NCBI GenBank assembly: GCA_963969395.1
Contig: OZ017799.1
Location: 8,620,501-8,684,500, forward strand
From: Pseudoscleropodium purum
Lineage: Eukaryota > Streptophyta > Bryopsida > Hypnales > Brachytheciaceae
DNA length: 64,000 nt
Reading direction: 5' to 3'
Made by a program: the position numbers and the translations under genes
In this document: piece by piece, positions 34,491 to 47,946 of the stretch
Layout: the number at the start of each line of letters is the position of its first letter
How positions within the stretch are numbered: the stretch's first letter is position 1
The notes under the pieces: generated by a model
What the model was told of the DNA's origin: nothing
Databases searched by the model: none
Seen by the model: only the letters and a program-made list of their open reading frames with translations

Positions 34491-37400
34491 AAAATTATAT
34501 TTATAACATTGTTTAGTAGTGTTAACAAATTGTTGTTTGGGGTTATGCAAAGAAGAACATCCTATTTTTGAACATGAAAAAAATCATAGAAAATTTATAT
34601 CAAAGTAGAACTCTTTGCACAGTTGCACTAGTGTCAATACACTCTTCATTGTGCAAACTTATTACATTCTAGTTTAATTTTTATCTTGACATTTTAACTA
34701 ATAATTCTACTTCTAACAATGTTGAAGTAGGTGTCTCTTTTTCTTTTATAAAGGGACATTTTTTTAACCTTGTTGAATAATGCTTTAGAAGGTGAAAGTT
34801 CAGTTAGAGTATTTTTCAAGTCTACAATATAAACCCTAATTTTCTTAAAGATGAATGAGGAATTTTTTTGGATTAAATTTTCTTCCATTCATTTGCAAAA
34901 CATTTTCCAACATTTTTTCTAAAATACAAAAGGTATAGGGTATACATGTTTAATTCTAAGACCTTTGAAAGAGAATACTATTGCCTTAGAAAAGGGCCAT
35001 ATAAACAATATTGAGTGTGATTTTAGAAGTTAAGACGCATTGATCATTTGATCCTGCAATTGGTTGGGATTTTTAATTCTAAAATTTAAAGAGGATATGC
35101 TTGAACAATATGATAAAAGATTTTACAGTTAAATATATTAAAAAATAAATTAAAGATAAAAATTCTACCCTTGCTTTGGATAAGAGTACTTAAAAGTAGT
35201 TTTGGACTTTTAAACACCACAACACTCTTGGGATTAACTTCAACAAATATTTCAATCATGAATGTATTTTTTTCTCAATTTATTTGGACATGCCTCTTGG
35301 TATACATATGGAATTGGTTATAGGTTGTCACTATAGAAGTGACCCCCAATATTTTTAGTTGTAAGTAAGATCTAATGTTGATAGACCCTTTATTTATACC
35401 ATAATTAACTAACTCACTCAAAAGACTTTTTTCTCCCCCACATCTAGGAACCTCCCAAAGTGTTCAACTAATGGAAGATGGAATTTTAAAAAACCAATCA
35501 ACCAATCCATGTGACAATTTAAACTTACAGCCACAAGTTTCCAAAAATGATATATCTCAATTTCAATGTGTCCAAAAGGGTATTTGGAGTAATTAAAATA
35601 AAAATTCTATTCTAAAAAAGCTAATGTTTTTTCTATCTTAAAAAAAAATTTGGAAAAAATCTCAATGAAAATTGACACTGCATGAGCCTATCTAAAATCC
35701 ATTTTGTCTTGTAGATTTGGAGCAACCAAAATAGACTTGGAGACTTGAATTAAAATAATTATATATAAAATTGCATAAATAAGAAATTTAGCATGATTTC
35801 CATTATTATGTTCAAATTTTTTTTAGTAGAATCTTACTGGTAGTTAGAAGGGGATTCTAGGTTTTCTGAGAATCCAATTTTGGACCCCCTATGAATAAAC
35901 TAAAAATTTTCAAAGTGCTAAAAATAGGATTTAAGGCAACCAATTGTAGGCTCTCATAAATAGTGAAAACACATTTTAGGCAAGAATCTAAACTATGCAG
36001 TTTTAGAAAGTGGTCAAAACTAGATGTAATTAGCTTATTGCTTTGGACAAACAAAAATCAATTTACTTAATAGGCTTATTATGAATAGGTCTTCAAAAGT
36101 TTGTATCCTTTATTGAATGTTTGCAAAAAATTTGCATATATCTTTGCACATTCATGAAGATAGCTTACTTCATTTCCTTCAAATTAGCCATAATGGATGG
36201 CTATCTTTGAAAGATTTCAATATTATTTTGGATAAACGAAAAATTATTTGGACAAAATATTGTAGAAAGGAATCATTAGAAGAGTTTTGGGTAGGAGGGT
36301 TGTTTTAGGCTTGTGTTTTCCGCATTGTCCCTTGCAATTAAAGAACATTAGGTTGTCAAATTTTTTTTTGAAATAAATTAAATTGAAAAAAAATTGAAAA
36401 AAAATAAATTTTGAAAACAAATTTTAATTGTTTTTTCTGACAAAATATTTAAAAAATGACGTGGTAGTTGCTATGCCACGTTAGACAATACCTTCCATGA
36501 GTTCCGATGGGTTGAGAACCTTGGAAAACTCACAACCCTTTAGACTAGGTAAGTCTCTTCTAATGGTGCTCATTACCTAGAATATAGAATTTAGAGTGTT
36601 GAGGGGTTAAATCTTGTCACTTGCAAAACCAATCAAATTTAAAAGATGGATTGTATTAGAGTATAAAAAGGGAGATTCATTTAAAACTATTCTTAGTTAG
36701 TACGAATCTACCACAAGCTAAAATGATTTTTTGTTAGTTTCAATGCAATTTGTGTTAGCTTTAACATATATTCAACACAAAAACAAATCAATATGACCTT
36801 TTGGAGAATGTTTGCAAAATTTTAAGGGCAATCTTTAAAGGTCAATGGATTGAAGTTTAAGTGTGAAAAAATGTTACTTTTAGCTTGTGTAAGACTAACA
36901 TACATGTATGACCAACAAATAAATCTTGACATGTAGCATTAATTGCAAGTCAAAGGTACTTGTGATTGGCTACAATATTAGAATATTGCATAGGTAAAAT
37001 ATTTTTAATTTTTCATATTCTATAAAATAGTTGCATACGCCTTAAAAAAAATGTTTAAATAAAGGTTAAATTAAAAGACTTGTGGCAATGTCAAAGGGCA
37101 AATTAGGCTATACTCGGTTATGTTTGGTGTTTTGTTTTGCTTGTAATAGAAGTTGATATCTTTACAACTTCCAAATTGAGAAGGGCATGGTTGTGGTATT
37201 GTCAAAGAGCCCACAATAAGAATGTACATAAAGAAGAAGATTTGTTTTGTGGTGATGTGCAAGGTAGACCAAATAATACATTTAGTACTTTGATTTGTCC
37301 TACTAATATGTAATACAAAATGAACATATATGAAACAATAATTTTTACAAAGGAATTATTATTATCTATTGTTTGAATACTTGTACAATTCATCTTCAAT

Positions 37401-39120
37401 ATCATTGGTAAGAATTTCTTTTCCAATAAAAAATCATAACTATAAAAAGTTCATTTTGTAAAGTGCACTAATAGGACAAATCACTTTTGGTTTCTATGTT
37501 GTACTTTGGGTTTTGAAAAATTCCTAGAATTGAGAATTTAATTGAAATTTGAAGTTGAGGATCTATTACCACTTTTATAAATATAGACTATTGTGTCCAT
37601 TTTCTTTATATTGTAATATTCTTTACCAAAATACACTTCTATTATGAGTTTTTTTAATTTTTAAAGCATATTTTGTCTTTGATATAAAATTTCTACTATT
37701 TTTCTTTAAAAATTCATTGTAATTTGAAATGTTTACCAAGAAATCTAAAAATTTATGGGACATGTGATTTCGTATTAAAAAACAAAAAATAAAAAATTTC
37801 TCATAAAGAATGCTACAATGGAGGATAAAGAGTGGAGGATTTTAACATTTGATGGCAAGCTCATACTAAGGCTCACAAGATTAACAAGTACATGACTTAT
37901 TGATTTACTACAAATTGTACAAATGATCTTATTGCTATGAAGTAGAAGAATAAAAAATGATTTGTCCAATTAGGACCAAATTGAAGGACCTCATTTGAAT
38001 TTTTCTACTTTACCAAATAATTGTTCACATCATTTCTAAGGTAGAAGGCTCAGAATAGTTATTCATTTAACGTTAAATGAATAAAATATGATTTTTTGAA
38101 GTAGAGGTGCCTAGGTCCCTATTAATACTCATAAATGCAATTATAGTCAATCAAAACATACTATGGAATGGAGTCATTGAATTTATGAACAATCCTAAGC
38201 ATTCCCTTGATTGAAGTCAATGAATCTAAAAACGATCCACTGTACATTTCCATTCAATTCAAATCCAATTGTAAATCAAAATTTATTGCAAGTGCAAAAG
38301 ACCCTAGGGTTTCTTCACATATTTTCAAGCTCAATTCAAAGAGTTGTAACTTTTGCGTTCAATGTCCAAATTCAATCAAACTTGTGAAATTTGCATTTTC
38401 TTTTCTAGTTTTTGTGGTAAAATTTTCAAATCAATCTAAGATTTATAGATTATTTGTAAGTCAATCAAAGCTCACAAGTTCAATTTGAGTCCATCCAACT
38501 CTATTTGATGGTTGCAACTCTGAGGGCTTGTATCTCCTTTATCCAATGTTTGTTTTAAAAAGAAATTGTTGGATTATGTTTCCCTTGCAATCTAGTTATT
38601 GTGGTTAAATTTTCATATCAATCCAAGTTGTTTTGAATGTTTGGGAGCAATTTGAAGCTTAAAATTCCTACATTTTTGGATTTCAGTGAACTTTGGCGGC
38701 TTATTTTTTTACAAAAGCTGCGCATATTAGTCTAATTTGTATAGTTAAAATTCACATCAATCCAAAAAAAATATGAGTGATTGAGAAGCATATTAATAGA
38801 AGTAGATTTAGCCTCATATTTGTTTTTTGCAGTTTTTTCTTGCTCTTTTTTGACATTTCAAAGTCATTTTGCAGACTTCACTAAATTTAGGCCTTTATGA
38901 TGAATACAATCACACATGATGGTGAATCATGTCACCTGATCAACAATCTAAAATCACACACATGGGATGACAATTTATCACTATATAAAGTCATTTTCAT
39001 TTCTACATCCCTTGTGCACTGTTTAAGCACTTCTACAGGGGCCGTTTTTTACACCTGCAGTTTAGTTGGTGCAATGAATAATATTATTGTTTAATATGCA
39101 AGACAATACTACTTCAAGAC
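34490..39120. other. AT-rich DNA, no gene seen
   Basis: Long AT-rich stretch with only short low-complexity frames. It contains the reverse copy of repeat R2 at 37540-37760 and nothing else that I can name. Confidence 0.45.
37540..37760 (-). repeat. Dispersed repeat R2, copy 2 (inverted)
   Basis: The reverse complement reads TTTTTAGATTTCTTGGTAAA, TTTCAAATTACAATGAATTT and ATCAAAGACAAAATATGCTT, matching 15940-16140. Confidence 0.6.
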
Positions 39121-40208
39121 AGCCCTTTTGATGAGTTCGATCCAGTGCACTGTTGATATACCAAGTCTTGTTCATTTGGTGATATCAAAATGTAACACTG
39201 TCATTTGATCATGTGCATGTGGAGATTGTTCAGCAGGATGATGTGGGCATAGACGAGAATCCGGAGAGCCTAAGCAGCTCCAATTTTCAGTCGGGAAATT
39301 CCAAGCTGCTTGGGGTTCCTCAAAACTCAAACAGTCTGCATGCCAATTCAGTGAATTTTCTGCCCTTTTATCGAATTTAGAGTTTTCAGTCAATGGCAAT
39401 GCGGTTGCTTGAGGATACTTAGAGTGAATAGGTGTCACGCATGGTTGGAGTTGATTAATGTGAGGATTCAAGACGATGTGAAAACTAACAAATGCAAGTT
39501 TGTAGCTACATCCGTGTAAATTCCACCATCCAAGTTCAAAGGCTACTTCAACAATTTACGTGTTTTCTAATGAGACAAGCTTGCAATTTTGCTTTTTGTA
39601 ACTTCTGAAACGAAGCTAAGTCTATTGCAACGATACCAAAAAAGGTTTCAATTTGAATATATTTGAATCTCATTAGGGTCTGGCAAGAAAGAATGAATCG
39701 AAAACTATGCGGATGAAAACATTTATAACGTGACAAATGAAGTTGTGACAGATGAAATCGTGACTCAATTTGCACTTAGTTTAAAAAATATTGGACTTGT
39801 CCTTCATTAGGGAACCACTTTGTCGCCTTTCCTACCCTTTGTAACAGTGAGTTGACCTAGCTAGTTGTTACAATAGTCTTGTTCTATCTGTTCTTGCCAT
39901 CCCTTTTTGAGTTTGAAATTGAACATTTAGACAAACAACAGTGCTAAACTAAGGGCAATGGGGTGTGAATGGAACAGGAAAATATACAGCATCGCCTACA
40001 GCATCACATAGTGGGTTATCGATGGACTGCAACTTATCCTACTGGCAACTTGAGCGCATGAGACATTCACAACCACAACACCAGAAGACCTTCTTCCTCT
40101 ACAAAAGACGGAGTTGACGTTGCTCAAAGAGGTGACTGCAACAGGTTGGATCCCAACAGTGAGCTCGAGAGTGTGATTGATCCTTTATTACCTAGCAACA
40201 AGGTGTTA

Positions 40209-41568
40209 ATGGAACAGCAAGAGCTAGCGACTCGAAGTAATCCTTCTACCTACTTCAGTGCAAAAGACATTCACAGCTATGATGCGGGACTTTGCAGTTT
40301 GGATCCAAGCTCTTCTTCTTTTGCAAAATACTTTTCTGGAGTTGATGTTGTTCAAAAAGGTGACTACAACACGTTGGCTTTAAACACTGATCTGGAAAGT
40401 ATGATTGAGGATTCCAGAGTTCATTGGAGTGAGCTGAGCTCGAACAATGACTCGGATGGCACTAGGGAAAGCAACTGTGAGATCTTTGACAATGTTGCAG
40501 ATGGCAATGGCGAAAGCAACCGCGAGATCTTTGAGAGTCTTCGACTACCACCGAAGTATCAGAGATGGTTAAAATGTGTTGTTGCACTTGGTGACATTTC
40601 ATTTGGGCCCAAAACTGCAGAGGGAGGTCAAGCGGAAATTTTTGAAGTCGAAGTTTGCTCCAAAAGAGAGGGCCTTGCTGGTGTTTTTGGCAGTGTTTTG
40701 AAGGTATTCAAGAAAGGTTATTCTCTACAAGATCTAAAGTCCCAATGGCCCCACGGTCTCTTTTTCGGGGGTCAACTCTCACCATTGTTCTAGGGTAGCA
40801 TGGTATTGGAGGATGGCAGGTTTGCCCTTTTGTTGTCTAGGAGTGACATGGATTTGCGGAAGCTGATTGATGTTACCCTAGATATGGATTCTCCATTCTG
40901 TGATCGTTCTGGTTGGTGTCTACCTAAAGAACTGAGAGCCTATAAATCTAAAAATGCGCGCTCTGAATGCTCTACACCAATCTTTAGTGAGGATTGTGCA
41001 GAACGAATTGTGTGTTGCATTGCTTTGGAGATGGAGTATTTACACTCAATGGATATTCTCCATAAAGACCTCAAAGCATCCAACATTTTGTGCTCAATAA
41101 TTTCGGAAAGGGGCATTAGCATTTGTGTGGCAGATTATGAAAGCTCCATCAAAGTTGTCAGAACTGCTTTCTAGAAAGCACCTGAAATCTTGAAGCAGTT
41201 GAAGGAACACAAGCCAGGGATCCACTTCACACGAGGCCGATGTCTACGGTTTTGCAATGACATCTTACAAGATCTGGACTGGACATATTCCATTTGAAGA
41301 ATATAAGTCCCATGATTATGACCATGTTCTGAATGGAACGAGACTTACATTGCCAGCTCATGTTCCTTCTTGGGTAAAGGATTTGATTCAGAGGTGCTGG
41401 CACCAGAATCCATTGGAGAGACCTTCCTTCTCTGCTATTGTTAAGGAGTTGGATTCACATGCAATGGATGAAGGATTGCAACTTGTAGGCAGCGGTTTAG
41501 ATGTCTTCTTTGCTCATATGGATAGAAGTATTGTTTACTTGGAGATAGCTTCGGAAGTCTGGAGCTAG
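40209..41568 (+). pseudogene. Protein kinase pseudogene, paralogue of the gene at 23.0 kb
   Basis: The frame opens at ATG 40209 (MEQQELATRSN...) and aligns with the intact copy along its length. Lesions: TAG at 40791-40793 where the intact copy has CAG; TAG at 41172-41174 where it has the Trp of the FWRAPE motif; a 2-nt deletion near 41231 (CACACGAGG against CACGCGCGAGG); and HKDLKASN in place of HRDLKASN. It also has a 45-bp tandem duplication near its N-terminus. The 5' region is open where the intact gene is proposed to have an intron, so it probably shows the ancestral coding state there. After the deletion the frame continues at 41257-41568 to the normal C-terminal region (PSWVKDLIQRCWHQNPLERP). 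Confidence 0.85.
40446..40535 (+). repeat. 45-bp coding tandem duplication in the kinase pseudogene
   Basis: Two 15-codon units read NDSDGTRESNCEIFD and NVADGNGESNREIFE. The paralogue has one unit (NDSDGTGQSNREIFE). Either a duplication occurred in this copy or one unit was lost in the other. Confidence 0.75.
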
Positions 41569-41741
41569 GGTGACATGGAACAAGGTCGCAATGTCATTAT
41601 AATGACATCATAGAATCTACCTGGTGAACTCCTTGTCTTCCATCCGCTTCTGATTTCCGATGCAATTTTTTCATACTTTTATCAAACTCCCATGAATCTC
41701 CATTACATTGCAGTAGGTATGTTTCTTTCTGGGTATGAACG

Positions 41742-41915
41742 GATATTTCATTAAAATGGCGGTATTCCACAAACTTGGCACTCTTCGGTTCAGGACATGC
41801 GTTCTAAACTGTATACCTATCCTAGATTTCAGGGTTTGAGGGTCTGAAATCTATACCAGTCTTAGAAAATTCATAGAAAAATGCCGAAGGAATGCTGCCA
41901 TTTTAACGACATATC
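41742..41915. mobile_element. 174-bp fold-back (MITE-like) element
   Basis: Ends of about 27 bp are inverted: GATATTTCATTAAAATGGC then GGTATTCC on the left, and GGAATGCTGCCATTTTAAC then GACATATC on the right, with about 22 of 27 positions pairing. Inside, TAGATTTCAG and CTGAAATCTA (about 41832-41862) form a second perfect 10-bp hairpin with an 11-nt loop. It is absent from the paralogous flank of the 23 kb kinase. No clear target duplication was seen. Confidence 0.6.
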
Positions 41916-44749
41916 TGTTTATGATATTTATACTATGTGTTTTCATATATTGGAACAAAATATATTTGGGAAAGAGTTCAGTCATTGACCAAACTCTTCT
42001 CTGTCATTCATGTTTGTTGATTTTGGAGGTGGCTTTGCATCAAGAGAAGTTAGATACAAAGAAGGTTGTCTACATAGCCTTACTCAACAAAGTGAACTAG
42101 TGGTAACTTATATGGACAAAACCTCAAGATTGTAGCATAGCAGCTTGTTTATGTGAAGATGTGAAGTAGGCTTAACCTAGACATGGTTACTTGTTGAAGA
42201 TCAAGACGAAGAATGGTGAGGACCTTGCAAATGAGAAAGGATCTTGCAAGGTTAGATTCTAAGTTTAACCCCTAAAAGACTATATTAAGGCCACTATGTG
42301 GCTTTTGCAACTACACTTGTAGAAAATTTGATATGCTAACCTCACTAATAGCTGGTGAACAATAAAGAGATCCTAGATGATTTTTTTCATTGAATCCATT
42401 GGTGCAATCCAATCAAGAAATGATCAAGTATTGGCAGTTTTGGGTGAATTCCTTTAGAATGGAGAAGATGCTTTGGGTTGTCACTTCACATCCTCATATC
42501 TTTTTTTTTTTGTGCCTAAGACTTATTGGAAAAAAATTACTCATTAATATCATGATGGTATGCACGTGTGGAAAAAAAAATCAAAGTTTTTGGAGCACTT
42601 TTGAGCATTCCCATTTTAAAAGATGTACAAAGAATTGCTTAACTGAACATCTTTCATCAATCTTGTTAGTAGTGACATTTTCTTTAAAATTGTGTGATTT
42701 TATTGATCTTATTTTCATAGGAAAGTTACACAAGTCTTCTTTTATTCCAACGATGGCGATCATCAAAATTATTCCACACAAATGAGGAATTATGCTTGTT
42801 ATAAGAGATAGTCAAGAAAAAAAAGAGTTATGCTCAAACATTGAGTTCCTTTAGGAATTAACCAAAAGAACCTTGATTTTGTCATTGATCGACTCTCACA
42901 AAAGATTTCAAAATTTAAAATGTTCATCTGTGACATTTTTTGAAGAATTTCATAGTCAATATTTACACTAGAAATGTGGGATAAGTATAGCTTGTGTTTC
43001 CCAGTGTATACTTGTCCTTATAGGATATCTGTGCAATTTCCAATTTGGAATTCTCCTGTGTCTTCAAACTCCATAACACTTCATTACAATTATAGAAGGT
43101 TCTATATGATCTTTCTAAGAGAGTCACTAAAATCTGATACTTGCCCAATTGGTCTGCTTCAAATACTAGATTGTGGGCTAAGTTAGTTTGTATAAATCAA
43201 CATATATACATGGCTTAATAGTGATCTTTCACCACATCATCATACTTTCTTAATTGTGCCAAGAAAGAGCTTTGTTGACAAAGACACAACCCATGGCAAT
43301 GTGCAAAATGAAGCTCATATTCTGGTAAGTCAAATTTTGTCAGACTCCTTCATTTCTTCTGCCATGGCAATAACAAGAATTTCGAGAAAAATGTACTATT
43401 CCATGAAAACTAGAGTTTTAGAGAAGCTTAGAAAAGTCTCCATGGCTCTCATTTCTTTCCTACATTTGACGATTGAAGTCGCTCATTGAGCAAACTTCAA
43501 GTACTGGGACTTGTACATAAAGTGTGTGAACGAAGCACAATGGGGCACTGTATGTCCAAAAAAACACTGAATGAAAACCCAAATATGCAAAATACAAAAT
43601 GCAACAAAAGAAGCAGATTGTAATCCAATGTAGCACTATAAGGTAGGTACACCCAAATGTGCCATTGACCTTAACTCTTTAGTGACTTGTTGACCACTTT
43701 TTGGTTGAATTTTGGATTCTTTGTCTTTTACTACCTTCAATACAAGGTATTTGAAAAAACTCAAAGAGTCCTGCAATAGAGCTTTAGCATACACTCCAAA
43801 CAAATCCAGTTTTCAAGAATTCTTTGTAGTAACAAGGTAGTTGTACTTATCCAAAGACAAGAGGGTTGACCTGAGTCATACCTTCTAAGTCGCATATATA
43901 TTCAACAACTCATGTGGTTCTATATGAAATTGACACCTAAGAACAATAGAAATATTGCCCAACAATCCCATGAATTGTGGAGGCATGTTTTAAAAGTTAT
44001 AGGCAATAATGTATTATATTGCTTCAGTTGAAGGCTACTTTGTTGCATTACACTTTGAAGATCATTCACAACAAATTGCACTGTTAGATCATGTTCACTT
44101 TTTGTTTTTTTCACAAATAAAGCCTACAACATCAATTCCTACAATTTGATCTGGGGTTATTTTCTTGGAATAGTGATGAAATTTCCCTTTTCAAAATTTA
44201 TATTCAAAAACTTTGCTTGCCCCCAAATCAACCACAATCATTAAAGGGTTAAACTACCATCTATACTCTGTGTACATACTCAAAGTACCTATGTGGAAGA
44301 AACGCTTTAAAAACCAAACTTTGTCCCTTAATAACTTTTGCATACAATATCCAAATGCCATATTCTCTAGTGTGTTGGAACCTCCTTTCACTTTCCAACA
44401 AGAATATATGAAAATCTGACCAATCCAATAATAGAAAATAGGCTCAATAGCACAAAGTGGCGGTTTAAGGAGTACCTACCTTAGACAAAACAAAATGCCC
44501 AACCCGGTACCCAATGGAAAGTGACAAAGGTGCAAACTCTGTTCATCATATTGATTTGGTACACTTATCTAACAATTGCGTAGTCGCCATCACCATTACC
44601 AACACCAAGGCACAACCCTATGCATTGACAAAAACACAGGCTTGGAATATAATTGCAAAGTCTTCAATGAGCTGCCGTTTATGATTCATGAAAATCATGA
44701 ATCTAGTAATGGAACCTCATATACAAATCCGAACCGGTTCTTATATACA

Positions 44750-46750
44750 ACAAATTTAATCCTAAAAGGCTGAGACCTATCTTCAAGGTATTATACTTCA
44801 TCAAAAAAGATCAAATTTATGGACCTATAGGTGCTTTCGTCATTTCTACAATAATCTTGAAAGTCAACTATAGGACTCCGTTGTTGGCCTCAACATCCTT
44901 CTAGGATTAATCCTTAAGGTGTCTTACTAGGATAAATCTTTTGGGTGAAAACACTCAAAAACATCTGTGTAATCATTCTTGACAAGTAGACTTCAATTGA
45001 CAGTGTTCCCAAAAGTGCAATTAAATTGTTCCCATATTTAATTGCAATTGGTTGACTACCAATTCTCTTTTGGTTTTGGTTAAACAAGCAAGTTATGTGC
45101 CAAACAGTTTTAGTGGCCTAAAGAGCTTCTACTTTGAAAATTTATAGTAATAATGGAGTACATGTTATCCAAAAATTCTAATTTTTTTAAATTCATGATT
45201 TTCAATTGTTAATACTATACAAAAAAAATATTTTTTCTTGAAAAAGGTACCTCCCTGAATTATTTTGAATTGCTCATTTAGATGTTTTTGGATGTTTACA
45301 CCTTATAGGATGTCAAGTACAACAATATTAATCCCTAAAGTTTATGATTAATATTTTTTCAAATGATGTTTGTAAGCTCAATTTTGCCTTCTAAATCATA
45401 TTCAATATTCAATGTAATATTTTTATTACAAGAGATTATGTCTTATCTATCAATGTGAAGAATTTCTATTAGTTTTGTAATAAACTATAAATATTAAATT
45501 CTTTAACAATCAAGAGATTGTTAGTGAGATGTGCTTAGTACTATCACATCTTTCCAAACAAGTTTCAAATAACTTATGGACTCCTATCATCCTTTTCAAC
45601 ACTAGAATTCATCACCACCATCCTAACACCAAGATCTCAAATGAATCTATTTTACCTCAACCTGCTTATCTTCATCAATGGAATAATGTGTCAGCTCTTA
45701 TTCTTAAATATGATTACTAATCATTACATTCTAAACTATTTTAAACTAGTAGGACATGGATTTTCAAAATACTATTGAGGCATCTTAAGATTGTAGATCC
45801 AAAAAAAGAATGATGTTTATTGTAAGTTATAGAAGTATAGCACCTCATCCTTTTAAAAACACATTTTTCTAGATCTACAACTTTTCTTTAAGGTTAAAGG
45901 GAGGCTCTTGGCCTAATTAAAAATATTATGGCATCTTTGTAATGTACAGTACATTGTTTGCATATCTATGCTAGCATCCTCAATTCATAGTCTACAAATA
46001 GAATTTTTTATTTCATTTTGGAGGACAATGGAAAATGTAATCTTTACTAGAGTTACCACATCCATAGATATGGATGAAACATGAAAAGTGTAGATGAAAA
46101 TTCATGTATCCATCCAAATATACATACATTGATCCAAAAAGTTAGTAGCAATTTAGAAATTTTATCCATTGCAAAAGTCTTTAGGAGCTCTAAGCCTTTG
46201 ATCATGTCCTCTCAAAACCAACTTTTAAATAGCATGGCCAAATTATGAGCTTCTTTCTTTGGGGACTTTTATAAGGACAAAATAATTGTGCAAGTGAGAG
46301 CAACTTTGCAAACATTGACCTTGACAAATCAAAATCAATCTACTTGACAAATTTAATTCTCAAACATCAACAATGAGCCTAAGGATCTTGATTTTCAAAG
46401 AATCTTGAGGATAACACATGTAATAGTCAATTATACTTCAATTTTTTTAATACCATTCTTTTGTCTTCAAGAGATAAATTATTCAAAATGAATTTTGAAC
46501 TTTTGAAATTACAATTTAAATATGTGATTTTTGCACCCACAAGGTTTGTTAAAATTTTAAAACAATAGTTTTGAAACTGCCCATTGCTTTGAGACAAATG
46601 GAAGCTCATCATTGATTGTCTATTTGTAAAAGCTTCATGATGCCCATATAAGAAAGATTCTTAGTTGTTTTATAAGTTTGCATTGTCCTACCACAACCTT
46701 AAAAGACATTGAAGGATAAAGTCTATTATTTTGCATGCAAAAACACTATT
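44750..46750. other. AT-rich DNA, no gene seen
   Basis: Only short, low-complexity frames; no repeat ends or RNA genes recognised. Confidence 0.45.
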
Positions 46751-46751
46751 T

Positions 46752-47669
46752 TTAACCCCTAAAGTTCCTTGACTATGTTTTCAACAAAAACACTCAAAAA
46801 CTACCATTTTTAAGACACATACCAAAAAAATTTAAAATTTTTTTTGGACATGTTCGACCATAGGATCTTGTAGTATGATAACTTGAAAGATCTCTAAAAA
46901 ATTTCAGAAATTTCCACCATGTAGATTACAAGATATTAGTGTTTCAATTGACAAAAAGCCCTTTTTTGGCCCTGCGAAAAAACAGGCAGCTGCACTTTAT
47001 AAGGTCATATTTGTAAGAAAAAATGTCCAAAATGGTTTCAATGTCCAAAATGGTTGCAACTCTTTGGATTCATTCTTCAAGGGAAGTCGGCTTAATGCTT
47101 GAATATTTTTAAATCATTTGAAATTGTACAACATATAGAAAAAAAAATAGTAAGTAGAAAGAAATAGAGAATGAATCAAAACACTAAATTGTTAATAATT
47201 TAGTTATGAAATTGAAAAATGCTAATCCCAATGTTTGTAATGTTGTAATAAAAAATATTCACCTAATATTTTTACTTTTTCACAAAAATATTCAAAATTA
47301 AGTTCAATAAATTACTTGAAAGTTTATTTTGAAGTAGAGAATCCATGACCACTTGCAAACTAAAACACCTCATAACTTTTGACTCATTGATCAAAATAGA
47401 ATGATTCAAAGCTTTCTAAGTATATATAAATATAGAGAATTAATTTCAAATTTTTATTTTTGAAAAAAGTAATTTACTCGAAGTTGAAAAATAGACTACA
47501 TATTAGGCCATAACTTTTGACTCATATTTCCAAATGTCTTGGAGTTTGTGCACGTCAAAGATATTCCTTGCCCACACTTTTTATTAAAAATATGGAAATC
47601 TACACTCACATGCACCTATCCAAAAAAATTATGTTGCCAAAAAATGCACCTTGGTCCTTTAAGGATTAA
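46752..47669 (+). mobile_element. TTAA-family TIR element, copy D (918 bp)
   Basis: It begins TTAACCCCTAAAGTTCC and ends CTTTAAGGATTAA. Family blocks are present in order (ACTATGTTTTCAAC, TACCATTTTTAAGACACATA, GATTACAAGATATTAGTG, GCAGCTGCACTTTATAAGG, TTGCCAAAAAATGCACCTTG). A short local duplication around TCCAAAATGGTT lies near 47025-47060. Confidence 0.7.
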
Positions 47670-47946
47670 ATCCTCTTTTTTTCTTTTGTATTGTATAAGT
47701 CTAATATCTTAGTGAAACCAAGCAATGAAACATTGACATGGCACATGATCAAACAAAAGGTATTTGCCATTGGCTACAATCTAGGGGATTTCACATGGAA
47801 TATTACAATAAAGATTGAATAGAGGTACAACAATGATTCAAGGCAATTTAATTTATCAACATTATTCAATTTGGTATTATACTATATTTTTTTTGTTTGT
47901 AGTGGAAATTGAGATCTCCATTGTTGTGATGTAGGCCATTCACTAT

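Larger units (their letters stand above)
39125..44750 (+). repeat. Segmental duplication, copy 2 (contains the kinase pseudogene)
   Basis: This is the counterpart of 21160-27000. It carries the kinase pseudogene at 40.2-41.6 kb and has its own later insertion, a fold-back element at 41742-41915. It lacks two blocks found in copy 1. Divergence is visible throughout, including several lesions in the kinase, so the duplication is not recent. Confidence 0.85.

Noticed and set aside
42272..42290. TTAACCCCTAAAAG, matching the TTAA-family end
   Set aside because: No family interior or matching right end follows within about 1 kb, so a sixth copy cannot be supported.
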